A DNA stretch of 64,000 nt from Stenotrophobium rhamnosiphilum. Lineage in GTDB: Bacteria > Pseudomonadota > Gammaproteobacteria > Nevskiales > Nevskiaceae. A program made the position numbers and the translations under genes. Shown one piece after another: positions 20,558 to 30,168 of the stretch. The stretch covers positions 646,046 through 710,045 of the forward strand of contig NZ_QANS01000003.1 in the NCBI RefSeq assembly GCF_003052265.1, read 5' to 3'. The notes beneath the pieces are model-generated. The model made no database searches, was not told where the DNA came from, and saw only the letters and a program-made list of their open reading frames with translations. The first letter of the stretch is position 1. The number at the start of each line of letters is the position of its first letter.

Positions 20558-22444
20558 ATGCAGAACACCCTTTGTAAAATTGCGTTGCTGACAGTGCTCG
20601 TTGCACTGACGGCGTGCGGACGCAGCAGCAGTCCTGATGCAGGCAGTGGTTCTTCTGGCGATGGCAACGTCACTGTGCCGGTGACGACGTCGCGCGCTGG
20701 CAACATTTATCGCCAAGCGATCAATGTATCGGTGACGGGCGACACGCAAGTATTTCAGGTGTTTGAGCCGACGCAATTAGTGGAAGGCCAAAGCTATCCA
20801 CTCGTATTGCAAGGCCATGGTTACGGCGGACATCGCGAAACCACTGCAGCCGATGGCAGCTTCATCAAGCAACTGCGCGATGCGGGTTACTACGTGATCT
20901 CGATTGATGAACGTGGCGACGGCGAAAGCAGCGGCACGGTTCGCGTGATGGATCCGGATTACGAAGGTCAGGATCTGATCGCGATTCTGGATTGGGCAGA
21001 AAATCTTGAAGGTCTGCGTCGTCGCGCCAATGGCGACATGATGGTCGGCAGCTATGGTGGCTCTTACGGCGGTATGTATCAGTTCTTGCTTGCAGGTGCT
21101 GATCCTAAACATCGTCTGCGTGTGATTGCGCCGAATATCACGCCGCATGATCTGACCTATGCGCTGAACTCCGGCAACGTTGTGAAATCCGGCTGGGGCC
21201 TTGCGCTGGTTGCGGGTGGTGAGCTGCCTTTATTGGGATTGGTCGGCGGCGATGTCACCGGTCTGCTTGCTGCACTGCCTGAAACATTGGCGCGCGTTGC
21301 AGGTGGCGACATTACGCGTCAGGACCCAACAATTTTTGAAACGCTGGTGCAGGCAGGCCTGACCAACACGTTCTCAACCACGGGTCTGAATTTCTTCAAG
21401 TATCACAGCGTCAGTTATTTCTGCGATGGTCTGCCTCCAGGGCCGCAGAGTTTCATTCTGCCAATCTCGGTGCCAGATACATTTCTGGTTTCGCCAACGC
21501 CATTCGCGAAGATCGATGCGCTGATTACGCAGGGCATGCCGGACACTTTGTTCAACTTCAACAACGGTTACGCCAACTATCAATGCCTCAAGAAAATGGG
21601 CGGCGACGTGCGTTTGATGTCGCATCAGGGCGGTCATATTTTGCCGGTTGGTTTGGGCACGGTTCCGCTTCCTCCAGGTAGCGATCTGGAAGCTGCGCTG
21701 GATCCGTTCTACGCAGCGATCAATCCGCCAGAGTTCCAGGATGCAGGCGGTGCTACGGCTTGCGGTGGCATCAAAGTGCAAGACGCTAACTTCGCTTGGT
21801 TTGAAGAAAAACTGCAGGGCAAGAAAGGCGCGATCAAACAAGTGGTCACCACCGGCAAAGACATTTGTATGAGCCTTGCCGACGGCGATGCGATTCAGGT
21901 GCGCGATGTAAAACGTGGCGGCAAGAGCTACACCATCAACAGCAGCACGCCGCAGCTCAACAGCTTGCTCGGTGTTGTCGGCTCATTGCTCGGCACGCAG
22001 GTGCGTGAAGCGCTGTTGTCAGTGCAACCGTTCTACACCGCGCCAGAGCAAGGCGCTGTGGTTGCAGGTATCCCGACGTTGAAGTTGAAGATGCAGGGTT
22101 TAACTGGCGCCGAGATGGGCGACTGCACCGCGCCGGTCGGGGTTGGTGCATGCGATCCGATTCTGTTTGTTGCGATTGGGGTGCTGCGTGCAGGCTCTGC
22201 AAATTGGGAGCCGATCAATGCACAGTACACGCCGGTTCGTGGCTTTGGTGATCACAACGTAGACATGAACGGCATTAGTGTTCGTCTCCAGCCTGGAGAC
22301 AAGCTGGGCTTGTTGGTGTCTGCGTTTACTGCGCAGTATCCAATCACTTGGTCGCGCGACATATTGGTGCCAGCGATTACTTTGAGTGGCTCGTTCCAAG
22401 TGCCGATCTTGTCTTCGTCTGACATCGTTCGCCAAGGAATTTAA
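20558..22444 (+). CDS. CocE/NonD-like secreted alpha/beta hydrolase lipoprotein
   Basis: 628 residues with a lipoprotein signal (LTAC, Cys20). The catalytic core shows LVLQGHGYGGHRET, DERGDGESSG and the nucleophile elbow GGSYGG with Ser169, the pattern of the X-Pro dipeptidyl-peptidase (S15)/CocE esterase superfamily. A later ISVPDTFLVSPTPF region and SHQGGHILP likely carry the Asp and His. The C-terminal 200 residues look beta-rich like the jelly-roll cap of the family. Expected role: extracytoplasmic ester or peptide hydrolysis. AGGAG lies six bases before the ATG. Confidence 0.82.
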   Translation: MQNTLCKIALLTVLVALTACGRSSSPDAGSGSSGDGNVTVPVTTSRAGNIYRQAINVSVTGDTQVFQVFEPTQLVEGQSYPLVLQGHGYGGHRETTAADGSFIKQLRDAGYYVISIDERGDGESSGTVRVMDPDYEGQDLIAILDWAENLEGLRRRANGDMMVGSYGGSYGGMYQFLLAGADPKHRLRVIAPNITPHDLTYALNSGNVVKSGWGLALVAGGELPLLGLVGGDVTGLLAALPETLARVAGGDITRQDPTIFETLVQAGLTNTFSTTGLNFFKYHSVSYFCDGLPPGPQSFILPISVPDTFLVSPTPFAKIDALITQGMPDTLFNFNNGYANYQCLKKMGGDVRLMSHQGGHILPVGLGTVPLPPGSDLEAALDPFYAAINPPEFQDAGGATACGGIKVQDANFAWFEEKLQGKKGAIKQVVTTGKDICMSLADGDAIQVRDVKRGGKSYTINSSTPQLNSLLGVVGSLLGTQVREALLSVQPFYTAPEQGAVVAGIPTLKLKMQGLTGAEMGDCTAPVGVGACDPILFVAIGVLRAGSANWEPINAQYTPVRGFGDHNVDMNGISVRLQPGDKLGLLVSAFTAQYPITWSRDILVPAITLSGSFQVPILSSSDIVRQGI

Positions 22445-22455
22445 GTTTTAAAAGA

Positions 22456-22490
22456 AAAGCCGCTGGCTCATAAGAGTTAGCGGCTTTTTT
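22456..22490 (+). terminator. Intrinsic terminator after the hydrolase gene
   Basis: Stem AAAGCCGCT (22456-22464) with AGCGGCTTT (22479-22487) followed by further T, starting 12 bp after the stop codon. Confidence 0.88.
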
Positions 22491-22505
22491 GTTGCTGAAG
22501 ATCCA

Positions 22506-22563
22506 CGTAGGGCGGGAGCATCCCGCCTTTCGCGCGTGATAGGCGGGATGCTCCCGCCGTACG
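22506..22563. repeat. Palindromic repeat, GGCGGGAGCATCCCGCC family
   Basis: Arms at 22506-22527 and 22542-22563 are inverted; each unit GGCGGGA(GC/TG)(A/C)TCCCGCC is itself a palindrome and the outer ends are CGTAG and its near complement. A single unit recurs at 39845-39861. Confidence 0.82.
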
Positions 22564-22569
22564 AATGCC

Positions 22570-23424
22570 TTACGCCGCTAACGCCAACGTCCCGTTCTGA
22601 TAATCCGTAATCGCCTGTTCAATCTGCTCACGCGTATTCATCACAAACGGACCGTACTGCACCACCGGTTCGCGCAATGGTTTTGCCGCCAGCAAAATCA
22701 AACGCGCACCTTGCGAGCCTGCTGTCAGCGTGACCTCATCGCCTTGCGAAAGAACGCCAGCGCCTTGAGTCGGCAACTGCTTGTCGCCGACGCTCACGCT
22801 ACCTTCGTAGCTGTAAACAAAAGCGTTGTGACCGTTGGTGACCGATTGCGTAAAGCTTGCGCCTGCAGGCAAATGCACGTCGAGATAAAGCGGTTCAGTC
22901 GTCAGCCCATTGATCGGGCCTTCAACTTTCTTGCCGTCGATATCAGCGCTGCCTGCAATCACTTTCACCTGTCCGCCATTGGCCAGCGATGCCGTCGGAA
23001 TATCTGAAGCCTGAATATCGCGATAAGCCGCGGGCTTCATCTTTTCTTCTGCGGGCAAATTGATCCACAACTGAAAGCCGCGCATGCGTCCGCTCTCTTG
23101 CTGTGGCATCTCGGAGTGGATGATGCCGCGACCTGCGGTCATCCATTGCACGCCACCGCTCTTGAGTTCGCCGACATTACCCATGTGATCTTCGTGACGC
23201 ATATGCCCATCGAGCATGTAGGTCACCGTTTCAAAACCACGATGTGGATGTGCGGGAAAACCTGCAACGTAATCGTCCGGATTCTCGCTGGAGAATTCGT
23301 CCAACATCAGGAAAGGATCAAGACGCAGCGTTTGGCTGGCGCCCAGACTGCGGCGCAGTTTTACACCTGCGCCGTCTGAAGTTGGCATGCCGGGAATCAC
23401 TTGGTGCAGCGTACGTGTGTTCAT
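22570..23424 (-). CDS. Pirin-family bicupin protein
   Basis: 284 residues from ATG 23424, which has CGGAG seven bases upstream. The N-terminal cupin carries the metal ligands of pirins: His-Pro-His in FPAHPHRGFETVTYML and His/Glu in IIHSEMPQQ. The second cupin is degenerate. Bacterial pirins such as YhhW have quercetin dioxygenase activity or modulate metabolic enzymes. It is the last gene of an azoR-doxX-pirin unit, suggesting a role in handling quinones or flavonoid-like compounds. Confidence 0.9.
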   Translation of the reverse strand: MNTRTLHQVIPGMPTSDGAGVKLRRSLGASQTLRLDPFLMLDEFSSENPDDYVAGFPAHPHRGFETVTYMLDGHMRHEDHMGNVGELKSGGVQWMTAGRGIIHSEMPQQESGRMRGFQLWINLPAEEKMKPAAYRDIQASDIPTASLANGGQVKVIAGSADIDGKKVEGPINGLTTEPLYLDVHLPAGASFTQSVTNGHNAFVYSYEGSVSVGDKQLPTQGAGVLSQGDEVTLTAGSQGARLILLAAKPLREPVVQYGPFVMNTREQIEQAITDYQNGTLALAA

Positions 23425-23456
23425 GACGTGCTCCGTGAAGCTCAATAGATTTAAGA

Positions 23457-23840
23457 CTAATTACCGCGACGGTCGAGGCTGTAAGCGCCAGGGCCATTCG
23501 CAGCGATGATTAAGAAACCGCCAGCCATCGCAACGTTCTTGAAGAACATGATGAACTGGGTTTGGTCGCCAAGATTGCTGTGAAAGAGCGCAGCGGAAGC
23601 GACGCTAAATCCAGCCAGTGCCAGTGCGATCAATCGCGTTTGAAAACCTGCGATGAGTAACAAGCCGCCGCCGAGTTCAAGTGCGATCACCAGCGGCAAC
23701 ATCGCGCCCGGCACGCCCATCGCGGCCATGTATTGCTGCGTGCCTGCGTATGCAGTGATCTTGCCTGCGCCTGCGAGGACAAAGATGGCGGCCATCAAGA
23801 TGCGACCGGTGAGTTCAGCGCTGTTCTGTAATTTGCTCAT
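23457..23840 (-). CDS. DoxX-family membrane protein
   Basis: 127 residues with four hydrophobic helices and the DoxX opening LTGRILMAAIFVLAGAGKITAYAG, followed by LPLVIALELGGGLLLIAGF. DoxX proteins accompany oxidoreductases in many bacteria; in archaea a relative is part of a quinone oxidoreductase. It lies between azoR (24 bp) and the pirin gene (32 bp), all on the same strand. Confidence 0.87.
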   Translation of the reverse strand: MSKLQNSAELTGRILMAAIFVLAGAGKITAYAGTQQYMAAMGVPGAMLPLVIALELGGGLLLIAGFQTRLIALALAGFSVASAALFHSNLGDQTQFIMFFKNVAMAGGFLIIAANGPGAYSLDRRGN

Positions 23841-23864
23841 GTTGTTCTCCCTTAGATGAATTGA

Positions 23865-24488
23865 TTAAGCGGCCAGTTTTTCTGGCGTGGTCAAAAGACC
23901 TATTGCAGCATTGGCTTTGCCGAGGTTGGCTTCTGCGCTTTCTGGACCATATGCCAGACCTTCAGCGTAGACAAATTCAACATCGGTGACGCCGATGAAC
24001 TTCAAGAAGTCGCGTACATATTGCGTCTGCGTGTCCGCTGGCGTGCCGGCATAGAAGCCGCCGCGCGTTGCAAACACATAAACCTTCTTGTTCGTGACCA
24101 AACCGACAGGGCCGGTTGCCGAATATTGAAAGGTGATGCCGGCGCGAGCGATGTGGTCGAAGTAAGCCTTGAGCTGCGATGGGATGCCGAAGTTGTACAT
24201 CGGCAGGCCAATGGCGATGGCGTCGGCGTTCTTGAGTTCATCAATCAGCGCGTCGGAATAGTCGGTGACGGCTTTCTGTTCTACGGTGCGATCTTCTGGC
24301 TTGGTCAGAAAAGCCTGAAAGCGTTCAGCAGTGAGATGCGGCACGGCGTCGTTCGTTGCGAGGTTGCGTGACTTCACCGTCGAGCCAGGATTAGCGGCCT
24401 GCCATGCGCTGATGTAGCTCTTGGCGAGCAAGCTGGACTGGCCGCCATCGGCGTTAAGGCTGGTATTGAGCTGGAGTAAGGTTTTCAT
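23865..24488 (-). CDS. azoR: FMN-dependent NADH-azoreductase AzoR
   Basis: 207 residues. The flavodoxin-like fold is shown by MKTLLQLNTSLNADGGQSSLLA at the N-terminus, PMYNFGIPSQLKAYFDHI and the flavin loop FATRGGFYAG. The enzyme reduces azo bonds and quinones by two electrons with NADH, protecting against electrophilic quinones. It is first in an operon with doxX and pirin. A LysR regulator is divergently transcribed 132 bp away. Confidence 0.93.
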   Translation of the reverse strand: MKTLLQLNTSLNADGGQSSLLAKSYISAWQAANPGSTVKSRNLATNDAVPHLTAERFQAFLTKPEDRTVEQKAVTDYSDALIDELKNADAIAIGLPMYNFGIPSQLKAYFDHIARAGITFQYSATGPVGLVTNKKVYVFATRGGFYAGTPADTQTQYVRDFLKFIGVTDVEFVYAEGLAYGPESAEANLGKANAAIGLLTTPEKLAA

Positions 24489-24620
24489 GGGACACCTCCG
24501 TGAAGAAATGGGGTCCGATACATGGGGTGTATCGGGGTGTCGCTATTAAAGGATTTACTGGATCGATAAAAAAGATCAATATTTAGCCAATAACCATCCA
24601 ATAATTAGATTGATCGCCCG

Positions 24621-25640
24621 ATGACCGCTAACCCCAAGATCACGCTGGAACAGTGGCGCGCCCTGCTCGCCGTCGTAGACGAAGGCGGTTATGCGCAGGC
24701 GGCGGAAGTGCTGCACAAGAGTCAGTCCGCGGTGACGTATGCCGTGCAGAAGCTTGAAAGCATGCTTGGGGTGAAGGCCTTTGAGATCCAAGGTCGCAAG
24801 GCCATTCTCACGCCAACGGGTCAGCTGCTTTATCGCCGCGCTCAGGTTCTGCTCAATGAAGCGGGCGAATTGGAAAGCACTGCGCGCGCCGTGTCGTCTG
24901 GGTGGGAGGCGGAGATTGGTATTGCCGTTGAAGTGATTTTCCCTTCGTGGCTGATGGTGGATTGCCTCGCCAAGTTTGGTTTGGAGAGCCCACACACCCG
25001 CATTGAGATGTATGAGTCGGTGATGAGTGGCACCTCGGAGCTGTTGCTGCAAGGCAAGGTTCAAGTCGCCATCGCGTCATCAATCCCGGTGGGGTTTCTC
25101 GGCGACTCTTTAATGCGTATGCGCTTCGTCGCGGCGGCGCATCCGGATCACCCGCTGCACAAACTTGGGCGCGCATTAACTATGCGTGATCTGCGCGCGC
25201 ATCGACATCTGGTTGTGCGCGATACCGGCACCAAACGCTCCGCGCGAACGGTGTCGATAGAAGCGGAGCAGCGCTGGACCTTGAGCCACATGTCCACTTC
25301 AATCCAAGCCGCGCGCATGGGCTTTGGGTTTTCCTGGTACCCGGAATATCGAATTCTCGATGAGATGAAAGCGGGCACGCTCAAACCGCTGCCACTCAAA
25401 GAAGGGGCCGAACGTTACGCCGAGCTGTACCTGATCATCGCCGACCCAGAAGCCGCTGGCCCCGGCACGCGCCGACTCGCAGAGATTTTGCGTGGCTCGG
25501 TTGCGGAGGGCTGCGCGAGGGCGCAGGAATTGGGCTTGGCAGAAACCGAGATGGGCGATGAAAAGGCCAGAGCCAAATTGGCGGTCACGCCGGCGATCAA
25601 AACCAAGCCAGAGACCAAAAAGAAGACTCGCCAAGTGTAA
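24621..25640 (+). CDS. LysR-family transcriptional regulator
   Basis: 339 residues. The N-terminal winged helix (LEQWRALLAVVDEGGYAQAAEVLHKSQSAVTYAVQKLE) and a periplasmic-binding-like effector domain identify the LysR family. The C-terminal tail is unusually long, basic and lysine-rich (KPETKKKTRQ). Its gene is divergent from azoR-doxX-pirin and probably regulates that unit. The spacer contains GATCAAT at about 24571 and ATTGATC at about 24608, a candidate inverted repeat for binding. Confidence 0.92.
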   Translation: MTANPKITLEQWRALLAVVDEGGYAQAAEVLHKSQSAVTYAVQKLESMLGVKAFEIQGRKAILTPTGQLLYRRAQVLLNEAGELESTARAVSSGWEAEIGIAVEVIFPSWLMVDCLAKFGLESPHTRIEMYESVMSGTSELLLQGKVQVAIASSIPVGFLGDSLMRMRFVAAAHPDHPLHKLGRALTMRDLRAHRHLVVRDTGTKRSARTVSIEAEQRWTLSHMSTSIQAARMGFGFSWYPEYRILDEMKAGTLKPLPLKEGAERYAELYLIIADPEAAGPGTRRLAEILRGSVAEGCARAQELGLAETEMGDEKARAKLAVTPAIKTKPETKKKTRQV

Positions 25641-25669
25641 AGATTGAGCGGCACGTCACTTTGTTTGCC

Positions 25670-25688
25670 GATGATAATCATTATCATC
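25670..25688. promoter_or_regulatory. Fur box upstream of the TonB-dependent receptor
   Basis: A 19-base site with perfect 9-1-9 inverted symmetry, GATGATAAT C ATTATCATC, matching the classical Fur operator. It is 242 bp upstream of the receptor start and 30 bp after the LysR gene. Fur-Fe2+ would repress the receptor when iron is sufficient. Positions 25641-25929 hold no gene. Confidence 0.9.
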
Positions 25689-25929
25689 TATGATGATGCA
25701 TCGGACGACGCCTTAGGGCGTTTGTACGCAAAGTGATTACACATTAGCCAGCTTGAGTGCGACAGCGCCCGAGTCAGCCATTTCGATCCCGCACAGGGAG
25801 TTAAAGCGAAGTGCCTGACGATCTCCCGTCCATTGCCTTTAACCGCTCATGTGCAGTCATCGCTGCGCGTAACGCTTGCTGCGTCCCTGTGCGTCTGCGC
25901 ATCGCCAATAAACTTTAGGGAGTTTTAGT

Positions 25930-28148
25930 TTGAGCCAGTTTAAAAAAGTAGGCCTTACCCATTCGCTGCCACCACGCCGCGCTTCAGTGTCGCTGATGGC
26001 CGCTGCCGTGTTCGCGACTTTTGCAGCGCCGATGGTGATGGCCGCTGATGAAGTAGCTCCGGTGCAGCTCGAAACCGTCGTTGTGAATGCAAGCGCCGAC
26101 GCTTCTGCTCAAGGCTTGTCCAAAGCCTACGCAGGCGGCCAAGTCGCACGCGGTGGCCGCGCCGGTATTCTCGGCACCAAAGACAATCTCGACACGCCGT
26201 TTGCGATCACCAGCTACACCAATGAACTGATTCAAGATCAGCAAGCGCAGAGTGTTGGTGAAGTTTTGCAAAACGACCCGGGCGTTCGCATCGCACGTGG
26301 CTTCGGCAACTTCCAAGAATCATTTTTCATTCGTGGCTTTCTTTTGAGTTCGGATGATATTGCGTACAACGGTCTCTACAGTCTGTTGCCACGCCAGTAC
26401 ATTGCGACAGAATTATTTGAGCGTGTAGAAGTACTGCGTGGTGCTTCTGCATTCCTTTCCGGCGCGTCTCCGGGTGGCGATGGCCTTGGCGGTGCAGTAA
26501 ATCTTTTGCCTAAGCGTGCGCCGAATGCGCCGCTGTCACGATTCACTGCCGGTTTTGATGGTGAGCAATTCACGGATGCCGTCGACGTTGCACGTCGCTT
26601 TGGCGCTGATAAAGAATTTGGTGTCCGCGTCAATGCGGCTTACCGCGATGGCGAGACCGCAGTTGATAACGAACAAACCAAGTTGGGATTGGTCTCCGTT
26701 GGCTTCGACTGGCGCGGCCAATCTGCACGCGTATCGGCTGACTTGGGTTATCAGGACAATCAGCTTGATCAAACGCGCCCAAATGTTTCTTTAGGCGGCT
26801 CAACGTTTGTTCCGAAGGCACCTGACGCCAGCACCAACTTTGCGCAGTCGTGGACTTATTCTAACGAGCGCGATCTGTTCGGTACGCTGCGTGGTGATAC
26901 GACATCAGCAAAGCTGTTACAGCTTGGATCGCGTACGGTCTGCGTCGTAGCGAAGAAGCGAACTCTCTTGCGAATCCGACGATTACTAATGCCAGTACTG
27001 GCGATGCAGAAACCTATCGTTTCGATAACACGCGCAAGGATCAGGTCAACACAGGTGAGCTGGGACTGCGTTGGAAATTGGCAACGGGTCCTGTATCGCA
27101 AGAACTGGTTTTCTCAGCATCGGCTTTTGAGCTGAAGATTCGGAGCGCATATGCCTTCGATTTCCTGACTACCCAAGCTACAAACATCTATGAACCCTTG
27201 GATTCCGCCAAGCCAGCATTTGGTCCGGGCGCTTTCTTCGGTGGGGTACTTGATGCACCCGCACTTACTGGAAAGACTCGCCTGACCAGTTATGCAGTGG
27301 GCGATACAGTCGGCTTGTTCTCTGATCGACTGTTGATCACCGTCGGTGCTCGTCAACAGAAGATCGAAGTTGGCATCAATTCTGACTACAGCAAGACGCG
27401 CACGAGTCCATCGGTCGCTGCGGTGTTTAAGGTCAACAAAATGCTTTCGGTGTATGGCAACTACGTTGAAGGTTTAAGTCAGGGCGAAACGGCGCCAAAC
27501 ACAGCAGATATCGGCATGGGAAATCAGCCGGTAAATAACGCAGGCGCTCAACTTTCTCCTTACGTCACTAAACAGAAAGAAGTCGGCGCTAAGTTTGATG
27601 CAGGCAGACTCGGCGGTAGTGTCGCGCTGTTTAGCACGGATAAACCACGTGCCTTCGTAAATACAAATTTGGATTACGTTGCATCGGGTAAAGACCAGCA
27701 TCGTGGCGCTGAGCTGAATACCTATGGCGTTGTGATTAGTGGCTTCCGCGTTCTGGGTGGCGTGACCTGGCTGGATGCTGTGCAGAAAGAAACTGGTCCT
27801 GTAGGGCTAGATGATAAGCACGTGATTGGCGTGCCTCGTCTCCTTGGAAACTTGGGCGCGACTTGGGACATGCCATGGACCGATGTGAGCTTGGATGCGC
27901 GCATCGTTTACACGGGCAGCAGCTATGCCGATTCCGCCAACACACTGAAGGTGCCAGCCTGGACGCGTGTTGATCTTGGTGCGCGCTACGGCATCGAGTT
28001 GGGCGAGAACACGCTGACGCTGCGTGCACGAGTCGATAACGTTGCTGATAGAAACTACTGGGGTTCAGTAGGCGGCTATCCTGGCGCGGGTTACTTAGTC
28101 GTTGGCGCACCGCGCACCTTCGCGCTGAGCGCCTCGCTGGATTTTTAA
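25930..28148 (+). pseudogene. TonB-dependent siderophore receptor, broken by a single-base frameshift
   Basis: An outer-membrane ferric-siderophore receptor in two frames. Part one (from TTG 25930, preceded by AGGGAG) has a signal peptide ending MAAD, a plug domain with DTPFAITSYTNELIQDQ and VEVLRGASAFLSG, and barrel strands to about residue 320. Around 26896 the frame changes: reading one base back gives AVTAWIAYGLRRSEEA and continues as barrel strands to a C-terminal FALSASLDF. The expected family motif RGEYDIS would be restored by one extra A in GGTGATAC, so one base appears deleted. Full length would be about 739 residues, normal for the family. This may be a true pseudogene or a sequencing error. 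Iron regulation is supported by the Fur box. Confidence 0.85.
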
Positions 28149-28164
28149 AATTTTAGAATGAACG

Positions 28165-28206
28165 CCCGCACGTTTAGCGCAAGGATGCGTGAACGTGCGG
28201 GTTTTT
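28165..28206 (+). terminator. Intrinsic terminator after the receptor gene
   Basis: A perfect 10-bp stem, CCCGCACGTT (28165-28174) with AACGTGCGGG (28192-28201), then five T. It separates the receptor from the PepSY cluster, which therefore needs readthrough or its own promoter. Confidence 0.9.
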
Positions 28207-28231
28207 CTGTCTTCAGAGAATTGAAAACACG

Positions 28232-28588
28232 ATGACAACAGCAGCGACAAGCGCCAACAAGTCTTCACGAGGCCGAGCATGGTCGCGTGGAATTCTGGCT
28301 GGGCCAGTGTGTTTCATCGTGTCCGCGCTAGTGATGGCGGGTGCAGCGCTTTGGTATCCAGAAGGGCCAGCGCATATCAATAACATCGCAGTGCCTATCG
28401 CTTTGTTTCCTGCGATTTGGGCGGTGCTTTTTTTCTATCTCATGCTCGACAAGAAACTCGGTCGTGCATGGACAGTAGCGCTTGTATTGCTGGCGGTGCA
28501 CACCGGCCTCATCGGCCACCATTTTTATGAAGTAGAAGCAGCTAAGAAATCGCAAGCTGCTGCGGTTCAGGCGGAGCCTGCAAAATGA
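28232..28588 (+). CDS. Small membrane protein of the PepSY cluster
   Basis: 118 residues with three hydrophobic segments (ILAGPVCFIVSALVMAGAAL, IALFPAIWAVLFFYLML and WTVALVLLAVHTGLIG) and a basic N-terminus. I do not recognise the family. Its stop overlaps the PepSY gene start by four bases (ATGA), so the two are translationally coupled. Small membrane proteins commonly accompany PepSY proteins beside siderophore receptors, suggesting a role in inner-membrane iron handling. Confidence 0.8.
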   Translation: MTTAATSANKSSRGRAWSRGILAGPVCFIVSALVMAGAALWYPEGPAHINNIAVPIALFPAIWAVLFFYLMLDKKLGRAWTVALVLLAVHTGLIGHHFYEVEAAKKSQAAAVQAEPAK

Positions 28589-30168
28589 TTGAACTCAGCA
28601 AAGGTCGTACAAAAGAACTGCTCGCTATTCATGGTTGGAGCGGCGTGTTTTTGGGCTTGTTGTTGTATGTGGTGATTCTCACGGGCTCGATTGCGGTCTT
28701 CGAGCGTGAAATCAGTCAGTGGTCTGCGCCACTATCGCACCCGACATATCAATTGCCTGCTACGGGAATGGATGGCGCACTTCGCAAAGCGACTGACGCT
28801 GTCGATCCGAAATTCCACGAAGATATTTTCTTCTTCTCGGATGCTGCGGGTCGCATTCGCATGTTCCTCCACATGCACGATAAGAAAGATGGCAAGCCTG
28901 AAGATCGTGGTGTCGAGTTTGATATCGATCCCAAGACCATGGCCGTTCTTGATCGGCGCGAAGGTTGGGGCGAAGACATTCAAGAACACAATATGCCGAA
29001 GGCACTGGCAGACTTTTTTGTAGAGCTGCATGTCAGTCTGCATTTGCCTGATCCATGGGGTTTGTTGCTAACGGGCGTTCTTGGCTTGGCGATGTTGGTT
29101 GCAGCGGTGACCGGCTTTCTTGTTCATCGCCATCTGATTCGCGAGTTGTTCACGCTGCGTCGTAAGAAAGATGTGCTGCTGACGCGTCGTGATGCCCATG
29201 TGGTGGCGGGAACGTGGAACCTGCCGTTCTCATTCATCCTTGCATTTACCGGCAGCTATTTCAGTTTCGCCAGCGCGTTTGCGATTCCTGCAATGGCGAT
29301 GGTTGCGTTTGGTGGCGATCAGGAAAAGCTGTTTGAAACAGTGATCGGCGCACCGGCTGTCGAAAACAAAACGCCATCGACGTTTGGCGATATCGACAAG
29401 ATGATTGCCGATGTTCGTAGTCGTTCTGGTGCAGAGCCGGGCTTTGTCAGCATCGAGCATTTCGGACGTGCCGATGCGCAGGTCACGATCTCAACGCTGC
29501 CGCCAGAAGGCAAGATGGTGGGGCAGACCTATCTTTACAAAGGCGATACCGCAGGCTTTATTCAACAAAAGCCTGCGCTCGGCGTTGTGCCTTCTTTGGG
29601 CAATGATTTGTTCGTGTTGATGGCGCCACTGCATTTCGGAAACTTTGCAGGCTTGTGGAGCAAGGTCGCGTGGTTTGCGCTCGGCTTTGCCGGTGCCTAC
29701 GTGACGCTGACGGGCATGTTGTTATGGACCACGCGTCGCGCTGATCAGCCCGGCTGGGCCAAGCTTGCGCGTGCATCGTACTGGGTGGGTTATGGCTTGC
29801 CGCTTGCGTTGGCCGCGGTTCCGCTGGCCCGCTTCATCGCCCCGTTGTTGGATCTAAATATTCGTAGCACACAAAACTGGACGTTCATCGCTGTTGCCTT
29901 GCTCGCCAGTATCGTTGCGCTACTTGTTCGTGATCTACACGCCTTGCGACGCTTGCTGTTAGGCGGAACGGGCGTTGCCTTGTTGCTAATGCCCTTGCTG
30001 CGTTGGCTCAGCGGTGGCCCAAGTTGGGCGATGGCCTTTGATACAGGCCTAACCACCGTGATCGCTTTTGATATCACTTTGATTGTTGCTGGCGTGCTCT
30101 GCGTGTTGAGTGCGCGCCGCGTTGTGCCGATGGCGACTGCCGCTACTCTGAAGGTGCAGGCCGCATGA
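28585..30168 (+). CDS. PepSY-associated transmembrane protein (ferric reductase-like)
   Basis: 527 residues. It opens with LLAIHGWSGVFLGLLLYVVILTGSIAVFEREI, the first helix and PepSY-TM signature with its conserved His and Glu. Further helices lie near LLLTGVLGLAMLVAAVTGFLVHR, SFILAFTGSYFSF and in the C-terminal third; two soluble PepSY-like segments lie between. Proteins of this family sit next to siderophore receptors and are thought to reduce ferric siderophores or process them at the inner membrane. Overlaps both neighbours by four bases. Confidence 0.87.
   Translation: MIELSKGRTKELLAIHGWSGVFLGLLLYVVILTGSIAVFEREISQWSAPLSHPTYQLPATGMDGALRKATDAVDPKFHEDIFFFSDAAGRIRMFLHMHDKKDGKPEDRGVEFDIDPKTMAVLDRREGWGEDIQEHNMPKALADFFVELHVSLHLPDPWGLLLTGVLGLAMLVAAVTGFLVHRHLIRELFTLRRKKDVLLTRRDAHVVAGTWNLPFSFILAFTGSYFSFASAFAIPAMAMVAFGGDQEKLFETVIGAPAVENKTPSTFGDIDKMIADVRSRSGAEPGFVSIEHFGRADAQVTISTLPPEGKMVGQTYLYKGDTAGFIQQKPALGVVPSLGNDLFVLMAPLHFGNFAGLWSKVAWFALGFAGAYVTLTGMLLWTTRRADQPGWAKLARASYWVGYGLPLALAAVPLARFIAPLLDLNIRSTQNWTFIAVALLASIVALLVRDLHALRRLLLGGTGVALLLMPLLRWLSGGPSWAMAFDTGLTTVIAFDITLIVAGVLCVLSARRVVPMATAATLKVQAA

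Noticed and set aside
25930..27135. First half of the TonB-dependent receptor as a complete gene
   Set aside because: The last 80 residues are out-of-frame nonsense while the other frame continues the barrel; it is one frameshifted gene.
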